The translations under genes were made by a program, and so were the position numbers. From Clostridiales bacterium (lineage in GTDB: Bacteria; Bacillota; Clostridia; Oscillospirales; Oscillospiraceae), in contig JAJUJI010000002.1 in assembly GCA_029265405.1 (NCBI GenBank), positions 218,680 through 282,679 of the forward strand: a stretch of 64,000 bases of DNA. The letters are read 5' to 3'. Positions 51,420 through 60,163 of the stretch are shown here, piece by piece. The notes under the pieces were generated by a model that made no database searches, was not told the DNA's origin, and was given only the letters and a program-made list of their open reading frames with translations. Position 1 is the first letter of the stretch, and each line of letters opens with the position of its first letter.

Positions 51420-52814
51420 ATGAAAAAAACCGTCACAGCATTGCTAACTCTTTCCATAATGTTAAGCATGACCGCCTGTTCTAACAGAGGAACGGATATG
51501 AATGAAAGCAATATTACTTCAAGCGGCGCTGTTGACACGCAGGAGCCGAAAAACGGAGAAAATGAAACCGGCGGCGATCTGGCCTCGCTTGCCGAAAAGC
51601 TGAGCGGCCAGATGGCCGGCGGTGATTTTTCCGAAACCTGCTCACTTTTTACCGACGCCGTAGCGGCTCAGCTTGATGAAAAAGCCTTAAAGGACGCCTG
51701 GGAAAAAACGGTAGCCGGCATAGGAGCTTACATCGGCTATCATAGTACCGAAGCGACCGCAAAAGGCGGAAGCACTATAGTCAAGTCCATACTTGAATAT
51801 GAAAAAAGCGGCCTTACCGTGCTTTTTACCTTCAACGAGTACGGGAAAATAGACGGGCTTTGGCTGAATTACTGCACCATACCCGCCGCAGCGGAATCAA
51901 CTGCCTCCTATACCGAAATACCGGTTGAAATAGGGGAATACGGCCTTGACGGCCTGCTCACGCTGCCCAGCGGTGCAGAAAAGCCGCCGGTTATAATAAT
52001 GCTTCAGGGCTCCGGCCAGCACGATTATGACGAAACCATAGGCGCGGCGCAAAACAAGCCCTTCAGGGATATAGCGCGCGGCCTTGCCGAGCGCGGCATA
52101 GCCACCTTGCGCTACAACAAGCGCTATTATCAATATCCGGAAAAGGCGTCAGCCGACATCACTATAGAGGATGAGGCGACCGAGGACGCCGCCGCAGCCA
52201 TAGCCTTTGCCAAAGGCAGGGACGAGGTGGACGGCGATAAGATAATAATACTGGGCCACAGCCTCGGAGGCATGCTGGCGCCAAGAATCGCTGCGGAAAA
52301 TGCAGACGTGAAGGGCATAATATCGCTTGCCGGCAGCCCAAGGAATCTGGCGGACATAATATTGGACCAAAATACAGACGCGTTGAACGCCTCCTCCATT
52401 TCCAAAGACGAGAAAGAGAAAAAACTCGAGCAGGTCCGGGCAGAGACGGAAAGGATAAAGAGCCTGACGGAACAAAACGTCGGTGAAAGCAAGGCCATTT
52501 TCGGCATAAGCGCCGTTTACTGGCTCAGCCTCAACAAGAGCGTAGGCGCCGATTTTGTCGGCTCTCTTAACCTGCCTATGCTGTTTTTGCAGGGCGGCTC
52601 TGATTTTCAGGTTAAGCCCGAAACCGATTTCAAGGCCTGGCAGGATATCCTCTCGGGCAAGAAGCGCTGCTCCTTCAAGCTTTACGACGGATTGAACCAC
52701 CTGTTTATGAAAACCAACGGCAAGACCGATATAACTGAGTACGACCCGGCCGGCAGCGTGGACGAAGCCGTGCTTGACGATATAGCCGGCTGGATAAACG
52801 AAGCATTTAAATAA
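51420..52814 (+). CDS. Lipoprotein with DUF3887 and alpha/beta-hydrolase domains
   Basis: 464 residues. Lipobox MLSMTACSN near residue 20, Asn/Ser/Glu linker, DUF3887 domain (~residues 55-155: LAEKLSGQMAGGDFSETCSLFTDAVAAQLDEKALKDAW ... YGKIDGLWLNYC), then a hydrolase fold: oxyanion-side LQGSGQHDYDE, nucleophile elbow GHSLGG, late Asp in QGGSDFQVKPETD and His in DGLNHLF. It is probably an extracytoplasmic esterase or peptidase. The ATG at 51420 is 1 nt past the MerR-gene stop. Confidence 0.88.
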   Translation: MKKTVTALLTLSIMLSMTACSNRGTDMNESNITSSGAVDTQEPKNGENETGGDLASLAEKLSGQMAGGDFSETCSLFTDAVAAQLDEKALKDAWEKTVAGIGAYIGYHSTEATAKGGSTIVKSILEYEKSGLTVLFTFNEYGKIDGLWLNYCTIPAAAESTASYTEIPVEIGEYGLDGLLTLPSGAEKPPVIIMLQGSGQHDYDETIGAAQNKPFRDIARGLAERGIATLRYNKRYYQYPEKASADITIEDEATEDAAAAIAFAKGRDEVDGDKIIILGHSLGGMLAPRIAAENADVKGIISLAGSPRNLADIILDQNTDALNASSISKDEKEKKLEQVRAETERIKSLTEQNVGESKAIFGISAVYWLSLNKSVGADFVGSLNLPMLFLQGGSDFQVKPETDFKAWQDILSGKKRCSFKLYDGLNHLFMKTNGKTDITEYDPAGSVDEAVLDDIAGWINEAFK

Positions 52815-53046
52815 TACCAATAAATGCATTAATATAACAAACAATTGTGCTTCGTTATTAATTATATTATTTTGTTATTTTATAATTTGCGGCCTGCGAG
52901 GGGCGTTTACGGCCTCTCGGGGCCGATATTTATTATATTTTTTATTTGCCTCCCGTATAAGCCAAATTAAAAAAACGGCGATAAATATGAATGTGGTTCT
53001 TTGGTTCCCTAAAATTCATTAAGTTTAATGAACGGAGATTCGGATT

Positions 53047-54858
53047 ATGCGCTGGTACAGAAACAGAAAGATATCGGCCAAGCTTATGATCGGGTTTGCG
53101 ATCGTAGCGTTTTTAGCCGCCTTGATAGGCATTGTTGGCGCCGTTAATCTGAGCGCCGTCAGCAAGGCCGGAAGGGTCATGTACGAAGACAAGGCGCTGG
53201 GCCTGCAGTATACGGGCCAAGCAACAACGTACTATCAAAGGGTGCGCTATAATGCCATAAAGGGCCTCTTGGCGGAAAATGAGGAGTCCATGCAAGAGTG
53301 CTTTGACAAAATATCCAATTATGAGCCTTTGGTGCTTGAAAACCTTAATAGTCTGAATGGCTGCATGCTTAGCGACGAAGATAAGGCTCTTTACGACGCC
53401 GTTTCGCCCGCCTGGGAGGCTTATACCGCTCTGATAGACAAGCTCATCGCTCTTGCGCTGGACGGCAAAAAGAAGGAGGCCGTCGCCCTTGTATACGGCG
53501 ATATCCAAGACGCCGGCAATACCCTGCAGCAGGCTTTGGACGATCTGACAGCCCACGTTGCTGAAAGCGCCGGCGCGGCAGCCGAAAACAACGATAAAAA
53601 GGCGGTTGCGACGCAGGTATTTATGCTCGCGATTACCCTGGCTTGCGTAATCGTCTCCGTCTTGCTTGGCACAATCATATCGCGCATGATAGGCCGCCCC
53701 ATTTCAGATATAACTCTTGCGGCGGACAGGCTGGCTTTGGGCGATGTTGACTTTACCCTTGACATTTCCACAAAAGACGAGGTTGGGCGGCTTTCCGACG
53801 CCTTCAACAGGGTCATTACCGCCAGCAGGCGTCAGGCCGAGGAGATAATGCGATTGTCCGAAGGCGATCTTACGGTCGAATCGAGCGTTCGTTCCGAAAA
53901 GGACATACTCAATAAAAGCCTCGGTTTGCTTATTAGCAACCTTAATGAGCTTGTATCCTCAATAAAGGGAGCGTCCGAGCAGGTGCTGTCGGGTGCCAAG
54001 CTTATCGCCGATTCGAGCGTCCATCTGTCGGAAGGCGCCACCGAGCAGGCAAGCTCCGTCGAGCAGCTCACGGCCTCAATACAGGAGATCGCCTCCCAGA
54101 CAGGCTTGAACGCGGAGAACGCCGAAAGCGCCAGCTTGCTAGTCAATGAAGCAAAACTCGACGCCGAAAACGGAAATCGCAAAATGCACGAGATGCTGGA
54201 GGCTATGGAAAGGATTAACAATTCTTCAAGCAGTATAAACAAAATAATAAAGGTTATCGACGACATAGCCTTCCAGACAAATATACTCGCTCTTAACGCG
54301 GCAGTGGAAGCAGCCCGGGCCGGCCAGCACGGAAAGGGTTTTGCCGTCGTGGCCGAAGAGGTCAGGAACCTCTCCGCCAAATCCTCGCAGGCCGCAAAGG
54401 AAACCAACGATCTTATCGAGGAATCCTTCCGCAGCGTTGAAACTGGCGCCAGAATAGCCGCCGAAACCGCGGAAACTCTCAATACGATAGTTGGCAAGGT
54501 TTCAAAGGCCGCGGAGTTGGCTGCGATTATCGCCACAGCCTCAAAAGAGCAGGCGTCGGCCGTAGAGCAGATAAATCAGGGCGTAACGCAGATATCCGCG
54601 GTAGTACAGGGCAACGCCGCAACCGCCGAGGAAAGCGCCGCCGCCAGCGAGGAGCTTTCCGGACAGGCCGCACGGCTCAATGAGCTTATCGGCGCATTCA
54701 GAATAAAGAAAAGCCATATGGCTCAGGGCAAGGCCGAGCAAGCGGTACAAGCGGTAAGCGTAAAGCAAGGCCTCAATGAAGCCGGAACAAAGAGCTCTCC
54801 GCACGCCAATCCCAAAAGAAGCATAGAGCTTGATATCGGCGGCTTCGGCAAATACTGA
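53047..54858 (+). CDS. Methyl-accepting chemotaxis protein
   Basis: 603 residues. Helix 1 (LMIGFAIVAFLAALIGIVGAV), an extracellular four-helix-bundle sensor (~35-190), helix 2 (VFMLAITLACVIVSVLLGTII), HAMP (RMIGRPISDITLAADRLALGDVDFTLDI) and a cytoplasmic signalling domain with the hairpin tip KVIDDIAFQTNILALNAAVEAARAGQHGKGFAVVAEEVRNLS. It relays ligand sensing to CheA/CheW. GGAG precedes the ATG. The 232 bp upstream are AT-rich and hold no gene I can support. No other chemotaxis gene is nearby. Confidence 0.96.
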   Translation: MRWYRNRKISAKLMIGFAIVAFLAALIGIVGAVNLSAVSKAGRVMYEDKALGLQYTGQATTYYQRVRYNAIKGLLAENEESMQECFDKISNYEPLVLENLNSLNGCMLSDEDKALYDAVSPAWEAYTALIDKLIALALDGKKKEAVALVYGDIQDAGNTLQQALDDLTAHVAESAGAAAENNDKKAVATQVFMLAITLACVIVSVLLGTIISRMIGRPISDITLAADRLALGDVDFTLDISTKDEVGRLSDAFNRVITASRRQAEEIMRLSEGDLTVESSVRSEKDILNKSLGLLISNLNELVSSIKGASEQVLSGAKLIADSSVHLSEGATEQASSVEQLTASIQEIASQTGLNAENAESASLLVNEAKLDAENGNRKMHEMLEAMERINNSSSSINKIIKVIDDIAFQTNILALNAAVEAARAGQHGKGFAVVAEEVRNLSAKSSQAAKETNDLIEESFRSVETGARIAAETAETLNTIVGKVSKAAELAAIIATASKEQASAVEQINQGVTQISAVVQGNAATAEESAAASEELSGQAARLNELIGAFRIKKSHMAQGKAEQAVQAVSVKQGLNEAGTKSSPHANPKRSIELDIGGFGKY

Positions 54859-54883
54859 GCGCTCTCTCCGGCTGCTTACCAAG

Positions 54884-55522
54884 CTATTCTTTCTCAAGAA
54901 ATATGTCAACCTTCAACGATTGATTATTATATGCAATAGCAGCTTCTATGCATGAAGCGCGATAGCCGTGCAATACGGAACATAGCTTGTAATTTCCCGG
55001 GCGGACTCCGTAAAACAGGTACTGTCCGTCGCTGTTTGTCGAAGCGGTATAATAAGTCTCGGGCCATTTTCCCTTAAGCGCGCAGGCCGCTCCCCGGAGC
55101 GGTCTGCCGCTTTCCTTTTCCCGCACCGTCCCGTATATTGTCCCGTTGCGGAAAAGAAAGCTTTCTTTCAGTGAAAACGACAGGCGGGTGTTCACGCATG
55201 GGCGTATGTAAAGCTTTTTTATCGGCGAAGCCTTATATCCCTTAGCCGACGCCGCAGCATTATACGGGCCCGGTTTAAGCCCATAAACGGCATATTTCCC
55301 TTTTTCATCGGAAACGGCGCGGCAAACCGGTATTTTGCGCTTATCCATGACAAGAATGGACGCTCCCTTGACGGGGCGGAGTCCGCAAAGGATCCGTCCC
55401 GTCAGCAGAGTTTTGCAGCAGGGAGGCTTTTTTCGCAGCCGCAGATTTATTGCGGCCTCCTCCCTGCCTTCGATTTTAAAGGGCTTGCTCGCGCTCAATC
55501 CGTATATTTCATGCGTTCCCAT
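54884..55522 (-). CDS. Carboxypeptidase-regulatory-like (CnaB-type) repeat protein, short
   Basis: 212 residues, no signal peptide. Two beta-sandwich repeats: TGRILCGLRPVKGASILVMDKRKIPVCRAVSDEKGKYAVYGLKPGPY and YGTVREKESGRPLRGAACALKGK ... TNSDGQYLFYGVRPGNYKL. Cysteine-rich and basic compared with its neighbour. It starts 4 nt after the upstream gene, whose opening (VGYSPEFGITGREEKTENLNL) resembles its own (YGLSASKPFKIEGREEAAINLRL), so the pair arose by duplication. Function unknown; a structural spore or envelope role is possible. Confidence 0.72.
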   Translation of the reverse strand: MGTHEIYGLSASKPFKIEGREEAAINLRLRKKPPCCKTLLTGRILCGLRPVKGASILVMDKRKIPVCRAVSDEKGKYAVYGLKPGPYNAAASAKGYKASPIKKLYIRPCVNTRLSFSLKESFLFRNGTIYGTVREKESGRPLRGAACALKGKWPETYYTASTNSDGQYLFYGVRPGNYKLCSVLHGYRASCIEAAIAYNNQSLKVDIFLEKE

Positions 55523-55526
55523 TATT

Positions 55527-56381
55527 CTAAACCGTCTGCTGCTTGGTGGATTTTACAAGGTAAGTGCCGGGATTGACATTGGCAAACAGGTACATTCCGT
55601 TCGCGTTTGTTCTTGTCGTGTCCACTACCGTCTCGGAACCGCCCGAAAGCAGATAAAGCGCGACTCCTGCATCCTGTATGGGCAGACCCGTAACGGCATC
55701 TCTAATAAAGCCGCTCACGGTGCCGGTATTTGCCTGGCTGTCCTCAACCAGGGCCAGGTTGCTTCCCACTATGCTTTTAGCGCCTATTGAAAATACGGCC
55801 GTTGTTCCGGTATAATAGCCCAGCTTCGAAGCGGACACATAGTAGTCGCCCGGCGGGATCAGGCCGAAAATATACTGTCCCTTGTCGTTCGTCGAGGCGC
55901 TGATAAACATCGTGGGTTCAGGCTGGGTATCCTGGTAAAGGCTTACGTTGGCATGCTCAAGAGGCGCTCCGGAGCTTGACTTGATTATGCCGTATACTAC
56001 GCTAAGGCTGTCCTCGGGGTCGGGCGTAATGTCAATATTTGCGGTCGAGGATTTGTTTGCCTGGATTACAACCGGCGTCGGCAAAGGCAGCAAAAAGCCG
56101 TCCTTGACTGCGGTAACTTTATATGAGCCGGCAGGCAAGTTCGCGATGGTGTACTGCCCGTTGCCTCCGGTATTTGTGTGCTCCACCGGAAGATCATTTA
56201 TATCGTAAACCTTGACTGTGGCCCCGCTCACCCCTGAGCCGCCGGAGGTGACGGTGCCCGTCAGGTTTCCGCTGTTGACTACCGGATTTTGCGCCAGATT
56301 CAGGTTTTCGGTTTTTTCTTCCCTTCCCGTAATGCCGAACTCAGGTGAGTAGCCGACGGTATAGAGATCAATAAAAGCCAT
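55527..56381 (-). CDS. Carboxypeptidase-regulatory-like (CnaB-type) repeat protein, three repeats
   Basis: 284 residues, acidic, no signal peptide. Three repeats of the pattern G-x-V/I ... G-x-x-V/I-x-x-A-x-V-x-(V/L)-Y ... T-(N/G)-x-x-G-x-Y-x-(I/F)-x-x-(L/V/I)-P-(P/A)-G-x-Y, at ~residues 38-115, 128-210 and 218-283. They are carboxypeptidase-D regulatory-like or CnaB-type folds. GAAAGGACATAAACG precedes the ATG. Operon with the shorter paralogue downstream. No catalytic residues seen. Confidence 0.78.
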   Translation of the reverse strand: MAFIDLYTVGYSPEFGITGREEKTENLNLAQNPVVNSGNLTGTVTSGGSGVSGATVKVYDINDLPVEHTNTGGNGQYTIANLPAGSYKVTAVKDGFLLPLPTPVVIQANKSSTANIDITPDPEDSLSVVYGIIKSSSGAPLEHANVSLYQDTQPEPTMFISASTNDKGQYIFGLIPPGDYYVSASKLGYYTGTTAVFSIGAKSIVGSNLALVEDSQANTGTVSGFIRDAVTGLPIQDAGVALYLLSGGSETVVDTTRTNANGMYLFANVNPGTYLVKSTKQQTV

Positions 56382-56515
56382 CGTTTATGTCCTTTCATCA
56401 ATTATTCATAAACCGCAAGCCTGGCGGCCCGGATTTATGTAGCCCGTATATGCTATGTAAGCATGCGGACGCTTGTGAAACTCGGCAGACGCCTAACCTT
56501 GCTTTATACGCGCAT

Positions 56516-56555
56516 GCAGGGGCCCGCTGCAGCTCCATCTGCCGCGGGCCCCTGC
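56516..56555 (-). terminator. Strong hairpin after purC
   Basis: 12-bp perfect GC-rich stem (56516-56527 with 56544-56555), 16-nt loop, 16 bp after the purC stop. No T tract on either side, so it may be an mRNA-end stabiliser instead of a terminator. Confidence 0.55.
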
Positions 56556-56571
56556 AATATTCAACCGAATT

Positions 56572-57414
56572 TCAGCCTGTAATGCGCTCAAGGCACTCCC
56601 GGTATATCTCCTCGGTCCTTTTCACGACCTCCGGAGGTATCCTGTCGAATTGGTACTCGCCGTTTTTCTTATTGTCGGCAAGCCAGTCTCGTATTAGCTG
56701 CTTGTCGTAGGATTTGGGCGAAGAACCGACCCTGTACTCCGCAAGATTCCAAAAGCGGCTGGAGTCGGGCGTTAATATTTCGTCGGCAAGGACCAGCTCG
56801 CCGCTTTCGTCCAGCCCGAACTCAAATTTCGTGTCGGCTATTATGATGCCTTTTGACAGCGCGTATTCGCCGCATTCCTTATATAGCCTGAGCGAAACTT
56901 CCTTGATTTTGTCCGTCAGCTCCGCGCCTATGGCGTTTTTTACATAGTCTAGGCTGACATACTCGTCATGGCCCGTTTCGGCCTTGGTCGAGGGCGTCAG
57001 TATCGGCGCTGCAAGCTTCTGGGCCATCTTGTAGTCCCCTTCTATTTTCAAGCCGCAGAAGGGCTCCCCCGCCTTGTAAGCGTTCCACATGTTTCCGAAG
57101 ATATAGCCCCTTACGATAAATTCAAAGGGCAGCATCTTCAGCTTTTTTACCATAACCGTCCGCCCCTTGAAGCCGTCCTGGCGGAAAAATTGCGGCATTT
57201 GCATTACGTCATCCGTAATGACATGATTTTTGACGATGCTCTCCGTCCTTTTAAACCAGAAATTGGACAGCTTATTCAATACTATACCCTTGCCGTTTAT
57301 CAGCACCGGCAATATTACGTCGTAGGCCGACATCCTGTCGGTCGTGACTATGACCATGCTGCTTTCGGATACGTCATAAATGTCGCGCACCTTGCCCCTG
57401 TATCTCGGTTCCAT
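56572..57414 (-). CDS. purC: Phosphoribosylaminoimidazole-succinocarboxamide synthase
   Basis: 280 residues. YRGKVRDIYDVSES (nucleotide loop), TDRMSAYDVILPVLINGKGIVLNKLSNFWF, VVRGYI-like FIVRGYIFGNMWNAYK, and IIADTKFEFGL with DEILTPDSSRFW are SAICAR synthase motifs. It couples CAIR and aspartate with ATP in purine biosynthesis. The ATG at 57414 has GGAGG 8 nt upstream. It lies 16 nt after the MBL gene and probably shares the lysC-MBL transcript; other pur genes are absent here. Confidence 0.95.
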   Translation of the reverse strand: MEPRYRGKVRDIYDVSESSMVIVTTDRMSAYDVILPVLINGKGIVLNKLSNFWFKRTESIVKNHVITDDVMQMPQFFRQDGFKGRTVMVKKLKMLPFEFIVRGYIFGNMWNAYKAGEPFCGLKIEGDYKMAQKLAAPILTPSTKAETGHDEYVSLDYVKNAIGAELTDKIKEVSLRLYKECGEYALSKGIIIADTKFEFGLDESGELVLADEILTPDSSRFWNLAEYRVGSSPKSYDKQLIRDWLADNKKNGEYQFDRIPPEVVKRTEEIYRECLERITG

Positions 57415-57430
57415 AGCAGTAACCTCCGTC

Positions 57431-58330
57431 TTACTTTTCAAATTCCTTTATCACCATCGGAATCAGATTGCCGGCGTTAAGATAAAACGCTTTAGGCGGC
57501 TGAAGCTTCCTGAGGCTCTCAGTAAAAAAAGCTTCCTCGTAATGCTTAGTGATTTCATCCAAGGTTCTGCCGCGCCGGTGATCCTCAAGTATCAGATCCT
57601 TGAGCAGCTCGGCCGAGCGAAGCGCGTCCCCGATCAGCGCGCGGCATTTTTCATGTCCTATTATCAAGCCTTGATGGGGCATAAGCAGCATTTCAATATC
57701 CATATCCAGCAGGCGTTTCATATAATCCACGGACATCTGATAGCCCACCAGATAGGCCGGGGCAACCAGTCCGGGCCCGGCTATGCAGCCTATGGTTTCG
57801 CAGGACAAAAGCAGCTTTTTCTCCGGAATATAAAAGGAAAGGCAGCATTTGGTGTGGCCCGGGGCTTCCATGACAGTCAAGGTTAAGCCGCCCAGGCTTA
57901 TAATATCGCCCTCGGCAACCTGCTTGTCCACGTCGATGGCGCCCATCGGCTCGCCCTTATCCCAGCCGAAATGCCCGGCGGCGCTTTCGTTCATTTCCCG
58001 CATGACCTCCAGCGCAGAAGGCTTGGTCAGTATCTTCGCCGCATAGGCGCTTGCCGCTGTTTTCACATCGCCCCATTTTCTTTTAATGAAATACGCGCCC
58101 GAGGCGTGGTCGTAGTGGGAGTGAGTAAGCAGCACGTATTCCAGACTGGCGCCTTGAAGCTCCGATTCAAGGTTTTCCAAAAGCTTCACTGCGCAAAAGG
58201 AGAAGCCGGCTTCCAGCAGCGCGGCCTTGGAGCCCGCCTTAATTAAAAATGCGTCTCCGCCCCCGACCGCGCCGACGTTCTTTACGCTTATGCCATCTCC
58301 GCGATATTCAGGTACAGCATCGTAAGTCAT
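57431..58330 (-). CDS. Metallo-beta-lactamase-fold hydrolase
   Basis: 299 residues. The zinc motif is LLTHSHYDHASG (HxHxDH), with further ligands in APGHTKCC, SCETIG and LMPHQGLI. Resembles glyoxalase-II-like or lactone-type MBL enzymes without a distinguishing domain. Its ATG overlaps the lysC stop (ATGA) and purC follows closely, so it is translationally coupled to aspartate kinase. Substrate unknown. Confidence 0.88.
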   Translation of the reverse strand: MTYDAVPEYRGDGISVKNVGAVGGGDAFLIKAGSKAALLEAGFSFCAVKLLENLESELQGASLEYVLLTHSHYDHASGAYFIKRKWGDVKTAASAYAAKILTKPSALEVMREMNESAAGHFGWDKGEPMGAIDVDKQVAEGDIISLGGLTLTVMEAPGHTKCCLSFYIPEKKLLLSCETIGCIAGPGLVAPAYLVGYQMSVDYMKRLLDMDIEMLLMPHQGLIIGHEKCRALIGDALRSAELLKDLILEDHRRGRTLDEITKHYEEAFFTESLRKLQPPKAFYLNAGNLIPMVIKEFEK

Positions 58331-59670
58331 AATATGAAAGCCTTATAGAGAGCCTTAACGGCGTTTTCGCTGTCGTTGTTTTTTACGCCTATTATAATGT
58401 TGTTCTGTGATGCGCCCTGGCAGACGACTATGATGTTGATATACTGGTCTGAAATGGCGCTGCATATGCGCGCAAGTATGCCTATCCTGTTGTTCATATT
58501 TTCGCCGACTATAGCTACAAGAGCTATGTTCTTATCGACCATCAGCTCGTCTACCTCAAGCTCGCTTTCAATCCTGCCGACAATCTTTTCCAGCTTCCCG
58601 CCGATGTTTTCCTGCTTCACTATTACGGACACGCTGTCTATGCTTGTCGGCAAATGCTCTATGGAGACGCCCTCCTCATAGAATATGTCCATGAGCTTTT
58701 TCAGAAAGCCTATTTCCTTGTTCATCAGCCGCTTGTACATCGTGATGCCGATGAAATCCTTGTTGCAGGCGATTCCCGTTATTACGTCGCTCTGGTTTTT
58801 TTCGCCGGATATTATCGTCCCGCCGTGGTCAGGATTGTTGGTATTGAGAAGATGGATCGGGATCCCGGCCTTCTCCGCCGGGAGCAGCGCCTCGTCATGC
58901 AAAACGGAGAAGCCGGAATATGACAGCTCCCTCATTTCGTTATATGTAATCGAATAAATTGGCTTCGGATTCTTCACCGTTCTGGGACTTACCGTGTATA
59001 TATAGTCAACGTCGGTAAAGTTTTCATAAACCTCGGCGCCAACGGCTGCGGCAAGGATGGCTCCGGTTATGTCCGAGCCGCCCCTTGGGAAGGTAACTAC
59101 CCTGCCCTTGGGAGAAAAGCCGAAAAAGCCGGGAAAGACTATTATCTCGTCAGCGCGGAGAGCGCTTTTCATGGCCCTATATGAGGACTCGGGAACCTTT
59201 ACGCTCCCGTTTTCAACGCTCAGTATAAGACCGGCTTCCTTTGGGGATACATATTTAGCCTTCAAGCCAATCGAGCACAGGCACTGTGCCACCAGCTTCG
59301 CGGAATTGTCCTCGCCGGCAGCCTTCATGCTGTCCATAAATTCCTCGTCTGACAGGTCCTGCGCGTCAAGCCTCTTATTAAGGTCTGCCGCGATGGCTTC
59401 TATTATCTCATTCCCCAGACCGAAGCCCTCGGCGATATTCCTGTATTTTCTTATTATTTTATTGAGAGCCTCGCTAAAATCCGCGCCCTTTTTCTTTTTC
59501 TCCGCGCAATCGATGAGCAAATCGGTTATTTTTATATCATCGTCGTTTATCTTCCCGGGTGCGGATACCACCACTATTTTTCTTTCTCTGTCCTTTCCTA
59601 CTATGCCGCAGACCTTTCTGACCTGATTGGCGTCCGCCAGCGAGGAGCCGCCGAATTTGCATACCTTCAT
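58327..59670 (-). CDS. lysC: Aspartate kinase with two ACT domains
   Basis: 447 residues. KVCKFGGSSLADA (kinase loop), FPGFFGFSPKGRVVTFPRGGSDITGAILAAAVGAEVYENFTDVDYIYTVSPR and SYSGFSVLHDEALLPAEKAGIPI mark the amino-acid kinase domain; the C-terminal ~140 residues form two ACT modules (feedback control). First step of lysine, threonine and methionine synthesis. The ATG at 59670 has GAAGG 8 nt upstream and is preferred over the TTG at 59685. Confidence 0.95.
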   Translation of the reverse strand: MKVCKFGGSSLADANQVRKVCGIVGKDRERKIVVVSAPGKINDDDIKITDLLIDCAEKKKKGADFSEALNKIIRKYRNIAEGFGLGNEIIEAIAADLNKRLDAQDLSDEEFMDSMKAAGEDNSAKLVAQCLCSIGLKAKYVSPKEAGLILSVENGSVKVPESSYRAMKSALRADEIIVFPGFFGFSPKGRVVTFPRGGSDITGAILAAAVGAEVYENFTDVDYIYTVSPRTVKNPKPIYSITYNEMRELSYSGFSVLHDEALLPAEKAGIPIHLLNTNNPDHGGTIISGEKNQSDVITGIACNKDFIGITMYKRLMNKEIGFLKKLMDIFYEEGVSIEHLPTSIDSVSVIVKQENIGGKLEKIVGRIESELEVDELMVDKNIALVAIVGENMNNRIGILARICSAISDQYINIIVVCQGASQNNIIIGVKNNDSENAVKALYKAFIL

Positions 59671-59838
59671 ATCATTGACCTTCAATCATTAAAATCAATA
59701 AAATTTCCTGTAATTATATTAAAAGCATACTATCTTGTCAATCCGATATGCGTTCAAGGCGCTATTTTCGATAAAACCGTCAAAGTTTTAATGCTATGAC
59801 GTATTTAATTGTAGCATATGCAAAACATAAGGGCTGCT

Positions 59839-60036
59839 TTATCTTCTGCCCTTTCTAACGGCTTTTAAAATCGCGTCATAGGCAAGCTTTCCGAAAAAGC
59901 CGCCGACAATATATAGAGGAAGGTCGCCGCTTCTTGACGGAACATGGTTCACGGCGAATAAAAGCTGCATCACCGCCGCAAATATCAACGCGAAAGCCGC
60001 AGCGGAAAGCAAATATTTCAATACCCTTGACGGCAT
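59839..60036 (-). CDS. Small membrane protein, 65 residues
   Basis: Not recognised. One or two predicted membrane segments (YLLSAAAFALIFAAVMQLLFAV; LYIVGGFFGKLAYDAIL) and a basic C-terminus (KAVRKGRR). GGAGG sits 9 nt before the ATG, so a real gene is likely. It stands alone between lysC and znuA, on the same strand as both. Confidence 0.65.
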   Translation of the reverse strand: MPSRVLKYLLSAAAFALIFAAVMQLLFAVNHVPSRSGDLPLYIVGGFFGKLAYDAILKAVRKGRR

Positions 60037-60111
60037 GGACTAAAACCTCCACATATTTTTGCTGCCGATACATAATACCGCGCTTGCGGAGCGCTATCAA
60101 CCTCCGCGCAG

Positions 60112-60150
60112 CAAAAAAAGCGGCCCGACGCCTTCCGCGCGGACCGCCGC
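60112..60150 (-). terminator. Terminator of znuA
   Basis: On the minus strand a GC-rich imperfect hairpin (GCGGC ... GCCGC outer pairs) is followed by seven T residues (complement of 60113-60119), 14 bp past the znuA stop. Confidence 0.65.
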
Positions 60151-60163
60151 CTTCGATTTGAGC

